The translations under genes and the position numbers were made by a program. Below the pieces are notes generated by a model. The model was not told where the DNA came from and ran no database searches. It saw only the letters and a program-made list of their open reading frames with translations. Below are positions 1 to 9,220 of a stretch of DNA of 64,000 nt, one piece after another. Within the stretch, counting starts at the first letter, position 1; each line of letters opens with the position of its first letter. The stretch is taken from assembly GCA_018380885.1 (NCBI GenBank), contig JAGZSY010000005.1:1-64000 (forward strand), read 5' to 3'. The DNA is from Enterocloster asparagiformis (GTDB taxonomy: Bacteria > Bacillota > Clostridia > Lachnospirales > Lachnospiraceae).

Positions 1-53
1 GGAGGAAGTCAATCGAGAATGATTTTCTCCTGATTTTTTTCTATATACAGAGC

Positions 54-99
54 GAGGGTGCCGCTCAATCATCTATTTTGATGATTTTGCGACACCCTC
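54..99. other. long interrupted hairpin downstream of nhaC
   Basis: GAGGGTG at 54-60 pairs with CACCCTC at 93-99, and ATCATC/GATGAT flank a TATTTT loop, with CGC/GCG between the two arms. The stem sits 14 bp past the nhaC stop codon. Neither strand has a long T-run after it, so it may be an RNA 3'-end stabiliser or a weak terminator. The rest of 1-113 holds no gene I can support. Confidence 0.5.
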
Positions 100-113
100 A
101 TTCGTCCATTCCG

Positions 114-1670
114 CTATACCGTTTCCTGTTTTCCTACAGCTCTCAGCTCTTTCGCCACACATCTGCGGTGCAGCACCATGATCACGCCCAAAAGCAGCAA
201 TAGCGCCGAGCCCAGGGTCAGCCACACATTGGCCCGCGTAAATCCGGCCACCAGGTACCCCACAAAGCAGCAGCCCGCCACCAGCCCGGCGTAGGGCATC
301 TGCGTCGAGACGTGTTCCAGGTGGTTGCAGCTGGCTCCGGTGGACGAAAGGATCGTGGTGTCCGAAATCGGCGAGCAGTGATCTCCAAATACGCTTCCGG
401 ACAAGGTCGCGGACAGGGCCACCACCATAAGCTCCGGCGCAACCGCCTCCGCCACCGGCACCACAATGGGAATCAGGATGCCGAAGGTTCCCCACGCGGT
501 TCCTGTGGAAAAGCTTAAAAACGCCGCGATCACGAAGATCAGCGCAGGAAGCAGGGCGCCGGGAATGGAGCTTCCCGCCACCACGTTCTTTACAAAATCA
601 GCGGTCAGCAGCAGATCTCGGCAGACGCCGCTGATCGTCCAGGCCAGCATCAGGATCGCGCAAGCCGGAAGCATGGACTTCATGCCCTCTGTGACGCCGT
701 CCATAAACCCCTTAAACGACATCAGCCTGCGCGGTACGAACATAACCATCGCCACCACCAGCGCGCCGAAGCACCCCCAGGCCAGCGCCGGGGCCGCCGT
801 GCAGTTTCCAAAGGCTCCGCCGATGCTGTGGAACGCCGGATCCTCGCCCCAGTAGCCGCCGTTGTACAGCATACCCAGGACGGAGAAAATGATCAGCGAA
901 ACGATGGGCACCAGCATATCCAGCACGGTTCCCCTGTCGGAAATTTTAAGCTTCTGTTCCGCCTCCAGCTCGATAGCCCCCAGATCGCCGCGGGCGGCCC
1001 GCAGCTCGCGCTCCTCCATGGGGCCGAAATCCAGGTCCTTCAGACACAGCGTCAGCACCATGACCAGGGACAGGATCGCGTACAGATTGAAGGGGATAGT
1101 TGCGATAAACGCTGAGAAATCGCTCTCAAAATGACCTGTGGCCTGCAAATTGCTGCCCACGGCGGCCGCCCAGGACGAAACCGGCGCGATGATACAGACC
1201 GGAGCTGCCGTAGAGTCGATAATGTAGGCCAGCTTTGCCCTGGAAACCTTATATTTATCCGTAACCGGCTTCATAACCGTCCCCACGGTCAGGCAGTTAA
1301 AGTAATCGTCGATGAAGATCAGCGCTCCCAAGGCGCTGGTCGAAAGGAGCGCCGTTTTTTTGTTGCGGATCTTAGTCGTGGCCCACCGCCCGTAGGCGCT
1401 GCTGCCGCCGGCCATGGACACCACAAATACCAGGGCGCCCAGCAGGCAGCAGAAAATCAGAATGTTCAGGTCAGCCTTGGCGGCCATCACGTCAAACGCC
1501 GTCTCCACCGTTCCAACCACGGGATTCAAACCGATCCCCACCGCGTAGATCAAGGTTCCGGTTAAAATACCGCACATCAAAGAGGTCAATACCTCTTTTG
1601 TCACCAGCGCCAGCACGATCGCAATGATCGGGGGCAGAAGGGACAGCCATCCCGCATAATACGCTTGCAC
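114..1670 (-). CDS. nhaC: NhaC-family Na+/H+ antiporter
   Basis: Multi-pass membrane protein of 518 aa that should exchange Na+ (or a small organic cation or acid) for H+ across the cytoplasmic membrane. About a dozen hydrophobic segments run along the protein, and the NhaC-type hydrophobic repeats near the C-terminus (GTAWGTFGILIPIVVP, then SGSVFGDHCSPISDTTILSS) are clear. The start is a GTG with GGGGGTG about 7 nt upstream. It is a single-gene unit with a long leader (see 1671-1920). NhaC homologues include Na+/H+ and malate/lactate antiporters, so the real substrate is open; the family call is firm. Confidence 0.9.
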   Translation of the reverse strand: MQAYYAGWLSLLPPIIAIVLALVTKEVLTSLMCGILTGTLIYAVGIGLNPVVGTVETAFDVMAAKADLNILIFCCLLGALVFVVSMAGGSSAYGRWATTKIRNKKTALLSTSALGALIFIDDYFNCLTVGTVMKPVTDKYKVSRAKLAYIIDSTAAPVCIIAPVSSWAAAVGSNLQATGHFESDFSAFIATIPFNLYAILSLVMVLTLCLKDLDFGPMEERELRAARGDLGAIELEAEQKLKISDRGTVLDMLVPIVSLIIFSVLGMLYNGGYWGEDPAFHSIGGAFGNCTAAPALAWGCFGALVVAMVMFVPRRLMSFKGFMDGVTEGMKSMLPACAILMLAWTISGVCRDLLLTADFVKNVVAGSSIPGALLPALIFVIAAFLSFSTGTAWGTFGILIPIVVPVAEAVAPELMVVALSATLSGSVFGDHCSPISDTTILSSTGASCNHLEHVSTQMPYAGLVAGCCFVGYLVAGFTRANVWLTLGSALLLLLGVIMVLHRRCVAKELRAVGKQETV

Positions 1671-1920
1671 AGGTCAACACCCCCAATCCGGTTCAGACTG
1701 AACCACATAACCCGGTTTTCGTTTCCCATCTCTCATCTCAAACACCAATTCCTTTCCCCTGGTACGCCGTATCATAAGCGCCGCCGCATGGGCTGGCGCT
1801 TTATAATATGGTGTACGAAACACTTTTTTGGATTTACGGCTGTTTCCCAGCCGCACGCAACACGATCCCAATTCTCCAAACATTCTTTATATGTTATCAA
1901 AAAATAGGACCACTTTTGTT
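1671..1920 (-). other. long structured 5' leader of nhaC
   Basis: From the promoter at 1927-1955 to the GTG at 1670 lie about 250 transcribed nt. On the minus strand I see several stems: GGCTG/CAGCC around a GGAAA loop, AAGCGCC/GGCGCTT (1776-1801), and a CCGG.TT/AACCGG stem just before the ribosome binding site. I do not recognise a known riboswitch. A 69-codon frame (1674-1883) also fits inside it but has a poor ribosome binding site. Confidence 0.4.
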
Positions 1921-1926
1921 GGACCC

Positions 1927-1955
1927 ATTATAGCATTGCACCTCATGTGAGTCAA
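1927..1955 (-). promoter_or_regulatory. sigma-A promoter of nhaC
   Basis: On the minus strand TTGACT (complement of 1950-1955) is followed after 17 bp by TATAAT (complement of 1927-1932). Transcription would start near 1920. The AT-rich stretch 1956-2240 between this promoter and the next, plus-strand one contains no gene I can support. Confidence 0.75.
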
Positions 1956-2241
1956 TTACAAATTTGCCGTCAAAATGTATTCACGTACCCCTGTGAAATC
2001 GGTTATTTATTAGGAATAATTACCATGTTTCCTTGTTTTTCCCCTATCTGCGTGGAACAAGCCGTCTTTTAATCTGGTTCACTTTCTTTTCAACTTGTCT
2101 TTTGAACAAGTCATTTTTTCCGGTTTTCGCGCATATAATTATGCCAAATGCACAATGTTTCTCCGGTTTTATCCCGGTATTTTAAAATTATCTTTGTGCA
2201 TTTTCCCCTTTTTTTAGAATTTGGATATATTTTTTTAATAC

Positions 2242-2259
2242 TTGTATTGTAATATACAA
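2242..2259. promoter_or_regulatory. operator O1, perfect dyad TTGTAT-N6-ATACAA
   Basis: TTGTAT (2242-2247) and ATACAA (2254-2259) form a perfect inverted repeat with a 6-bp spacer, overlapping the -35 of the permease promoter. An identical-arm copy lies 62 bp downstream. The size and symmetry suit a dimeric HTH repressor; GntR/HutC proteins control frl-type loci elsewhere, but no regulator gene is next to it here. Confidence 0.7.
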
Positions 2260-2275
2260 ATCTACGTGATATAAT
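2247..2275 (+). promoter_or_regulatory. promoter of the FrlA-like permease
   Basis: TTGTAA (2247-2252), 17 bp, then TATAAT (2270-2275) preceded by TGA, an extended -10. Start predicted near 2282. The -35 lies inside operator O1, so repressor binding would block RNA polymerase. Confidence 0.7.
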
Positions 2276-2303
2276 GCACCATGTGGTACATGAATTTAAA
2301 ATC

Positions 2304-2321
2304 TTGTATTCTAACATACAA
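2304..2321. promoter_or_regulatory. operator O2, perfect dyad TTGTAT-N6-ATACAA
   Basis: Same arms and spacer length as O1 with a different spacer sequence. It lies about 22-39 bp into the predicted transcript and 50 bp before the start codon. Spacing of 62 bp (about six helical turns) puts O1 and O2 on the same DNA face, so cooperative binding is plausible. Confidence 0.7.
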
Positions 2322-2337
2322 CTTTTTAAATTTATAA

Positions 2338-3726
<1,389 letters not shown>

Positions 3727-3769
3727 AGCATTGAGACGGCAAGCCGTGTGACCGCCATACATAATCCGG

Positions 3770-3802
3770 TATGCCCCCACGGCCAAAGGGGGCATATCTT
3801 TT
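3770..3802 (+). terminator. terminator after the FrlA-like permease
   Basis: TATGCCCCC (3770-3778) pairs with GGGGGCATA (3788-3796), followed by TCTTTTC. It separates the permease transcript from the downstream sugar operon. Confidence 0.8.
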
Positions 3803-3823
3803 CGGTTCAAATCATTCTTAATA

Positions 3824-3832
3824 TGATATAAT
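3824..3832 (+). promoter_or_regulatory. extended -10 promoter of the NagB-fold/PfkB operon
   Basis: TGA-TATAAT (3824-3832) is an extended -10. The -35 is poor (GTTCAA at 3805-3810), so an activator or the extended -10 may compensate. Start near 3839. Confidence 0.6.
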
Positions 3833-3835
3833 GGT

Positions 3836-3998
3836 AACTGTTCGGCAGGCCCGCGCCTTTGCGTCGCCGGCCGTAAAAAAAGCGTGGGAAGGCCAACAAG
3901 ACTTCCCCTGCCGCAGGCGATACCGCATGTATTTTTGCTCATAACTGTGAGGGTACCGAACAGTTGCATATTAATGTATAAAAAGGAGAACACAGACA
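3836..3998 (+). other. structured leader RNA closed by a 10-bp long-range helix
   Basis: AACTGTTCGG (3836-3845), at the very start of the predicted transcript, is perfectly complementary to CCGAACAGTT (3956-3965). The enclosed 110 nt contain a GGGAAG/CTTCCC stem-loop and a GC-rich stem near the 5' side. The 3' strand of the closing helix ends about 15 nt before the AAGGAG ribosome binding site. A P1-type closing helix over a multibranched core is how riboswitches look, but I match it to no known class; it lacks the glmS ribozyme core. Confidence 0.45.
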
Positions 3999-4892
3999 AT
4001 GGATTTCAAAATTTCAAGAGAAGAACTGTACCGCTGGTGCTCCATTCCCTGGCAGGATCTGGAAAAACAGCCAGATCTCAAGACCAAGCTGGTGATCAAG
4101 GAGGACCGCGCCTCTATGATGAAGATTATCGGAAACATGATGGCGGACGAGGTCATCCAGCACAACGCCGAGGGAACCCTCACCAAATGGGTGCTTCCGG
4201 CCGGGCCCACGGACGAGTACGACATTTTCATCGACCGCGTCAATAAAGAGCGCATCAGCTTAAAGAACCTTTGGGTATTCCACATGGACGACTTCCTGGA
4301 CTGGGAGGGACGCCCCTTCCCGGTAGGAGACACCTACGAGAGCCTGGAGGGCACCATGAACGCCTGCTTCTACGGGCGCATCGATCCCGAGCTCAACGTT
4401 CCTGAGAACCAGCGCATCTGGACCCGCATAAACGACCTGGATTATCCCGACAAGCTCTGTCAGGAGCTGGGAGGCATCGACACGCTCTGGGCGGGCGTGG
4501 GGTGCAAGGGCCTGGTGGCATTCTGCGAGCCGCCCCGCCGCTACTCCTGCCGCCTCTCCATCGAAGAGTACGCCAACTCCAAGACAAGAATCGTGGATTT
4601 AAACGAGGACACCATCGTGGCGTTAAGCCAGCGCACCTTCGGCGGCTGTTACGACCGGGTGCCGCCCAAAGCGGTTACCCTGGGCTTTAAAACCATGCTC
4701 TCCGCAAAGCGGGCCGTGTACATGATCGCCACCGGCTCCTGGAAGCAGACCGTGGTGCGCGTGGCCCTGTTCAGCGAGCCCACCCTGGAATACCCGGTGA
4801 CCCTGCTTCCCAAATATATCCCGGATGTGACGCTGTTCTGCAATGTGGACACCGCCGATCATCCCATGTCCCATGAGATCAAAGGATGGTGA
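3999..4892 (+). CDS. NagB/RpiA-fold sugar-phosphate isomerase-like protein, non-canonical active site
   Basis: 297 aa, similar to glucosamine-6-phosphate deaminase/6-phosphogluconolactonase folds: the FHMDDFLDW segment (residues 94-102) corresponds to the NagB MDEY loop, and GVGCKGLVAFCEP (166-178) to NagB GVGNDGHIAFNEP. In this second motif the catalytic Asp and His of NagB are Lys170 and Leu172, while the Glu is kept (Glu177). True GlcN6P deamination by the known mechanism is therefore doubtful. The start ATG has AAAAAGGAG upstream. The next gene, a PfkB kinase, overlaps or nearly overlaps it. With the upstream FrlA-like permease, a role cleaving or isomerising a phosphorylated glycated compound is a reasonable inference, not shown. 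Confidence 0.75.
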   Translation: MDFKISREELYRWCSIPWQDLEKQPDLKTKLVIKEDRASMMKIIGNMMADEVIQHNAEGTLTKWVLPAGPTDEYDIFIDRVNKERISLKNLWVFHMDDFLDWEGRPFPVGDTYESLEGTMNACFYGRIDPELNVPENQRIWTRINDLDYPDKLCQELGGIDTLWAGVGCKGLVAFCEPPRRYSCRLSIEEYANSKTRIVDLNEDTIVALSQRTFGGCYDRVPPKAVTLGFKTMLSAKRAVYMIATGSWKQTVVRVALFSEPTLEYPVTLLPKYIPDVTLFCNVDTADHPMSHEIKGW

Positions 4893-4897
4893 TTCAG

Positions 4898-5833
4898 ATG
4901 AGCAAGAAAGATGTAATTGTACTCAACAGCCACGGCGTAGGCCAGTACGCTTACGCGGACCATATGCCCGTCTGGGGCGAGACGCTGTGCGTAACCAAAT
5001 GGCATGTGGCCGAGGACGGGGGCAAAGGCTCCAACGTGTCCGTGGCCCTGGGACGCCTGGGCATCGACACCGCCTACATCGGCAAGGTGGGAAATGACCC
5101 CTGGGGCGATTTGGGCGAGAAATGGATGCAGGATGCAGGTGTGGACACCACCTATTTGTACCGCACCGACGAAGTTTCCACCGGCACCGGCCTGATCCTG
5201 ATCGGACCCGACGGCCAGAATACCGTGATCGACGGGGACAGCTCCAGCGTGAAGCTGACTCTGGACGAGGTAAAAACCGCCCTGGACGCGATGAAGGGCA
5301 CCAAAATGTTCGTCACCGGCTTTGAGGTGCCGGAGCAGCTGTCCCTGGACGCCGCCCGCTACGCCAAAGAGCTGGGAATGACTACCCTGATCAACCCCAG
5401 CCCCCTGCCAGAGAAGCCCATGGGCCGCCTGGACTACGTGGATTATCTGTTTATCAACGAGGTGGAGGGCCGCTACATCCTGGACCTGCCCCAGGACAGT
5501 CCCATCCTGCCCCAGGATATGCTGAACGCGGTGCAGGAGAAATACGGAGTCCACAACATCATCATGACAATGGGAGGCGACGGAAGCGCCGTGTTAAGCG
5601 GCGGCGAGTTCTGGACCGTTGACTCGGTCAAGGTGGAGAACGTGGTCAACACCGCTGGCGCTGGCGACGGCTTCATGGCTGCCACCGTGGCCCAGCTGAT
5701 CCTGGGCATGGACCTGCGGGAGGCCACCCAATGGGCCAGCAAATATGCCGCCCTCTCCGTCACCATCGACGGGACCATCCCGGCTTACCGGCCCATGGAC
5801 GAGGTGGAAGCATTTATCCGTTCCCTGGGCTAA
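4898..5833 (+). CDS. PfkB-family carbohydrate kinase (ribokinase-like)
   Basis: 311-aa cytoplasmic sugar kinase. GGKGSNVSVALGRLG near the N-terminus is the first PfkB signature and NTAGAGDGF near the C-terminus holds the catalytic Asp and anion hole. Overall it is closer to ribokinase than to the FrlD fructoselysine-6-kinase motifs I remember. I take the ATG at 4898 (MSKKDV), 5 nt past the upstream stop, with AAAGG at 4881; an alternative ATG at 4886 overlaps the previous gene. It is co-transcribed with the NagB-fold gene, so it probably supplies that protein's phosphorylated substrate. The sugar is unknown. Confidence 0.88.
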   Translation: MSKKDVIVLNSHGVGQYAYADHMPVWGETLCVTKWHVAEDGGKGSNVSVALGRLGIDTAYIGKVGNDPWGDLGEKWMQDAGVDTTYLYRTDEVSTGTGLILIGPDGQNTVIDGDSSSVKLTLDEVKTALDAMKGTKMFVTGFEVPEQLSLDAARYAKELGMTTLINPSPLPEKPMGRLDYVDYLFINEVEGRYILDLPQDSPILPQDMLNAVQEKYGVHNIIMTMGGDGSAVLSGGEFWTVDSVKVENVVNTAGAGDGFMAATVAQLILGMDLREATQWASKYAALSVTIDGTIPAYRPMDEVEAFIRSLG

Positions 5834-5900
5834 AACCGGAGCTTGCGCCAAAAGGGCCTTCAGCCCCCTGTCCCAGAAGATCAACCTTGTCTGCAGTCCG

Positions 5901-5940
5901 AAAATGCCGCGGGAAAGCGTTTGCTTTCCCGCGGCATTTT
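5901..5940. terminator. bidirectional terminator
   Basis: AAAATGCCGCGGGAAAGC and its exact complement flank a GTTT loop, giving an 18-bp stem with A and T ends on both sides. It serves the converging kinase (+) and flavoprotein (-) genes. Confidence 0.85.
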
Positions 5941-6001
5941 CCGCGCTTTCGCCGGTTTTTGCCTGGCCGGGCAGGATCAAACCCTGGCGGCCGCTGCGGC
6001 T

Positions 6002-6622
6002 TTACCGGATAAAATTCGTCTTAATCTTCGTCTCGGCAACAGGCTCTGCGACGCCCGCCTGTCTGCCCGCCTCGAGACATTTTAAGAGCCAGGCCATATT
6101 GTGGCCGATGGTGCGCATGGTCTGCATGCCCTCCTCGTCCTGACGCGCCTCCTCAGGGGTGTTTCCGTGAATGATATGGAAATAATTGGAACTCACAATA
6201 GGCATACCGGAGAGGGAGAAATACTTGTTGATGGCGTCCACCGTGGCCGTGGTCCCCGCCCTCCTGGCCGAGGCTACGGCCGCCGCCGGTTTCAGGCGGA
6301 ATCCCCCGCCGCTCATGAACAGGCGGTCCAGAAACGCCAGGATCGAACCGTTGGGGGAAGCGTAATAGACCGGGGAGCCCACCACCAGGCCGTCGGCCTC
6401 CCGCAGCTTTGCCGCGGCCTCGTTTACCAGGTCGTCAGCAAACACGCAGCCGTTCCCCTGCTTGCAGTGCCCGCAGCCGATACAGCCGTGAACCGCCCCT
6501 GTGCCGATCTGAAGGAGCTCCGTCTCCACCCCGTCCTCGTGCAACGCCCGGGCCACCTCCTCCAGGGCCGTGTATGTACATCCGACGCTGTGAGGGCTTC
6601 CGTTGATCAATAATACTTTCAT
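6002..6622 (-). CDS. flavodoxin-fold NAD(P)H-dependent reductase (iron-sulfur flavoprotein family)
   Basis: 206 aa. The N-terminus MKVLLINGSPHSVGCTYTAL is the FMN phosphate-binding strand-loop of the NADPH-dependent FMN reductase family. A cysteine-rich segment follows (HGCIGCGHCKQGNGC), as in archaeal/clostridial iron-sulfur flavoproteins, then GLVVGSPVYYASPNGSILAF, the second flavin loop. The ATG at 6622 has AAAGGAGT upstream; earlier in-frame starts lack this. It stands alone, converging on the sugar kinase. Electron donor and acceptor are unknown; a role in reducing quinones, nitro- or other small compounds is typical of the family. Confidence 0.85.
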   Translation of the reverse strand: MKVLLINGSPHSVGCTYTALEEVARALHEDGVETELLQIGTGAVHGCIGCGHCKQGNGCVFADDLVNEAAAKLREADGLVVGSPVYYASPNGSILAFLDRLFMSGGGFRLKPAAAVASARRAGTTATVDAINKYFSLSGMPIVSSNYFHIIHGNTPEEARQDEEGMQTMRTIGHNMAWLLKCLEAGRQAGVAEPVAETKIKTNFIR

Positions 6623-6694
6623 CTCAAACACTCCTTTTCTGCTCTGATTCGGCTCTCGCCGTCCCGCTGACTTCCATTTTAAGGCATCTGAAAA

Positions 6695-6730
6695 CAAAAG
6701 TAAAGGCTGCGGGTCTTAAGGCCTGCAGCC
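6695..6730 (-). terminator. terminator of the pst-phoU operon
   Basis: On the minus strand GGCTGC and GCAGCC enclose a 14-nt loop and are followed by TTTACTTTTGTTTT. It lies 110 bp past the phoU stop. Confidence 0.7.
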
Positions 6731-6841
6731 CGATATCGCCGGAATCCCGTTATCTCCGGCGCCAAAGAGGATTACAGCGCCCGGACGGCGGTCTCTCCCA
6801 CCTCTGCCGGGCGGCGGCTTCCGTCCGCCGGTACTGATCCG

Positions 6842-7504
6842 TTACATGATCCGCACATTTTTTAAGGCTCCGGTCCGGGAGAACTGGGTCCACTCGCACA
6901 CGTTGACCGCGTGATCCCCGATACGCTCCAAGTATTTGGCGACCATCAGAAGGTCGATGCCCTGGTCCGCCTGGTCCGGCGACACCCGCAGCAGCTGAAT
7001 CACATCTATTTTCACCTGGTTGAACAGGTTATCCACCTCGTCGTCCCGCTTGATGATGGAGACCGCAGCCTCTAAATCCCGGGCGATAAACGCCTCGATG
7101 GCGTCGTGGACCATCTGCCCCGCCGCCGCGGCCATCACCGGCAGGTGCTTTACGATGTGGTAGGCGTGATCGCTCTTAATCCGCAATATCAGCTCCGCGA
7201 TGTCCGAGGCGTGGTCCCCGATGCGCTCTAAGTCCGTGACCACCTTCAGGGCGGTGGACACCTGGCGCAGGTCCCCCGCCACGGGCTGCTGCCGCAGAAT
7301 CAGGGACAGACAGCGCGCCTCGATGGCCCGCTCCATGTCGTTGACCGTCCGGTCGCCCTTGATAATATCCTCCGCCATCTGGAAATCCTGGTCCTCAAAG
7401 GCCACGAAGGTCTGCTCGATGGCCCGCTCCACCATATGGGCCATCTCCTTCAAATCCTGGTTCAGCAGCCCCAGCTCATGCTCATATGTCACTCTTACGC
7501 TCAT
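6842..7504 (-). CDS. phoU: phosphate-specific transport accessory protein PhoU
   Basis: 220 aa, the normal PhoU size, made of two similar three-helix bundles. The metal-binding repeats are visible as DLERIGDHASDIAELI and YLERIGDHAVNVCEW, one in each half. PhoU connects the PstSCAB transporter with the PhoR/PhoB-type sensor and limits phosphate uptake. Last gene of the pst operon, 28 bp after pstB, which is its usual place. Confidence 0.96.
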   Translation of the reverse strand: MSVRVTYEHELGLLNQDLKEMAHMVERAIEQTFVAFEDQDFQMAEDIIKGDRTVNDMERAIEARCLSLILRQQPVAGDLRQVSTALKVVTDLERIGDHASDIAELILRIKSDHAYHIVKHLPVMAAAAGQMVHDAIEAFIARDLEAAVSIIKRDDEVDNLFNQVKIDVIQLLRVSPDQADQGIDLLMVAKYLERIGDHAVNVCEWTQFSRTGALKNVRIM

Positions 7505-7532
7505 TTATAACCCCTTTCCCGCCGCTCATCCG

Positions 7533-8294
7533 TCATCCGAACCGGCCCGTGATGTAATCTTCCGTCCGCTTATCCTGAGGCACGGTGAACAGCTCATCCG
7601 TGGCGGCGTACTCGACCACCTCCCCCACCAGGAAAAATGCGGTGTAATCCGCGATTCTCGCAGCCTGCTGCATGTTGTGGGTGACGATAGCCACCGTGTA
7701 ACGGCTCTTCAAATCGTCCATCAAATCCTCGATTTTGAGGGTGGAGATGGGGTCCAGCGCCGACGTGGGCTCATCCATCAGAAGCACCTCCGGCTCCACC
7801 GCCAGCGCCCTTGCGATGCACAGCCTCTGCTGCTGTCCGCCGGAGAGTCCCAGGGCCGACTTTTTCAGCCGGTCGGAAACCTCATCCCACAGCGCCGCGC
7901 CCCGCAGGCTGCGCTCCACAATCTCGTCCAGATGCGACTTGTTCTTGATTCCGTGGATTCTGGGACCGTAGGCCACGTTGTCGTAGATGCTCATGGGAAA
8001 TGGGTTGGGCTGCTGAAATACCATGCCGATCTTTTTGCGCAGCAGCGTGGTATCCACCTGGGGATCGTAGATATCCTCCTCGTCCAGCAGCACCGTCCCG
8101 TCTATTTTCACACCCGCCACCAGGTCGTTCATGCGGTTTAGTGTCTTTAAAAATGTGGACTTTCCGCAGCCGGACGGCCCGATAAACGCGGTGATTTTAT
8201 GTTCATACAGGTCCAGGCTGATATCCTTTAACGCGTGGTTTTCACCGTAATACAGATTCAGGCCCCGGGCCGAAATTTTTGTTTTCGCTTCCAC
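7533..8294 (-). CDS. pstB: phosphate ABC transporter ATP-binding protein PstB
   Basis: 253-aa ABC ATPase that powers phosphate import at the membrane with PstA and PstC. Walker A is GPSGCGKST, the signature [15 protein letters not shown] and Walker [15 protein letters not shown]. The phrase [12 protein letters not shown] after Walker A is typical of PstB. It follows pstA by 20 bp. Confidence 0.97.
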   Translation of the reverse strand: MEAKTKISARGLNLYYGENHALKDISLDLYEHKITAFIGPSGCGKSTFLKTLNRMNDLVAGVKIDGTVLLDEEDIYDPQVDTTLLRKKIGMVFQQPNPFPMSIYDNVAYGPRIHGIKNKSHLDEIVERSLRGAALWDEVSDRLKKSALGLSGGQQQRLCIARALAVEPEVLLMDEPTSALDPISTLKIEDLMDDLKSRYTVAIVTHNMQQAARIADYTAFFLVGEVVEYAATDELFTVPQDKRTEDYITGRFG

Positions 8295-8314
8295 GTTGTT
8301 CTCCTCCCCGGCCC

Positions 8315-9220
8315 CTACAGGCCGGACTCTACATTGAATTTACGGGACAGATACTTGGCCAGGCCGTTGATAGCCAGCACGATCACAAGGAGCACCACCG
8401 CCACGCCGAAGGCCTCGTTGTACTTTGCCTTCTGCATGAACAGGTATAATTGGATGGTCAGGGTTCCGCCCGGCTCCATCACCTTGCTCAGCCAGTTTTT
8501 CGGCATATAATAGCCGCTTCCGGCGGTGAACAGCAGGGCCGCCGACTCCCCTACGATCCGGCCGATGGCCAGGATTACGCCGGTGAGTATCCCCGGCATG
8601 GCGCTGGGCAGCAGGATTGTGCGGATCATGTACCACTTGGTGGCTCCAATGCCCAGAGCGCCGCTGCGGTAGCTGTCCGGAACCGTCTTTAACGCCTCCT
8701 GGGTAGTCCGCGTGATCAGCGGCAGGATCATCAGGGTCAGGGTCAGCGCGCCGGTCAGGATGGAATACTTAAGGCCAAGGGTATTTCCGAAAAACACCAT
8801 GCCGAACAGGCCGAATATAATGGAGGGGATTCCGGAGAGGGTCTCGGTGGTGAACTCAATGGCCTTCACCATCCGGCCCGGCTTCGCGTACTCGTTTAGG
8901 TAAATCGCCGCGCCGATTCCCAGCGGCGTGGCGATCAGCAGGGTGATCACCACAATGTACAATGTGTTTACAATATTTCCCAGTATACCGAAGGTACCCT
9001 TGGTGGCGCTGGTAACTGTGGTGAGGAACCGCCAGCTCACGTGGGGGATGCCCCGCACAAACACATAACCCATAATCCCGGCCAATATGGCGATGGAAAG
9101 CCCCGCGCACAGGTAGATCAAGCCGGTGAGGATCAGGTCCGAGACCCGCACATGCCTGCCGTAGATGCTTCTTCGCACCACCGACTGCTTATGAATTGCG
9201 ATTGCCGCTTCACCCGTCAT
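8315..9220 (-). CDS. pstA: phosphate ABC transporter permease PstA
   Basis: 301-aa inner-membrane subunit with six predicted TM segments. The ABC permease (EAA-like) loop [21 protein letters not shown] is recognisable, followed by the [29 protein letters not shown] stretch characteristic of PstA (the segment is given here as a description of its position around residues 205-235). The start overlaps the end of pstC by 11 bp, so translation is likely coupled. Confidence 0.95.
   Translation of the reverse strand: MTGEAAIAIHKQSVVRRSIYGRHVRVSDLILTGLIYLCAGLSIAILAGIMGYVFVRGIPHVSWRFLTTVTSATKGTFGILGNIVNTLYIVVITLLIATPLGIGAAIYLNEYAKPGRMVKAIEFTTETLSGIPSIIFGLFGMVFFGNTLGLKYSILTGALTLTLMILPLITRTTQEALKTVPDSYRSGALGIGATKWYMIRTILLPSAMPGILTGVILAIGRIVGESAALLFTAGSGYYMPKNWLSKVMEPGGTLTIQLYLFMQKAKYNEAFGVAVVLLVIVLAINGLAKYLSRKFNVESGL

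Noticed and set aside
1674..1883. A 69-codon frame inside the nhaC leader
   Set aside because: Weak ribosome binding site and no recognisable sequence; I keep it only as part of the leader description.
3836..3998. Leader before the NagB-fold gene as a glmS ribozyme
   Set aside because: The glmS core sequence and its cleavage-site context are absent and the gene is not glmS.
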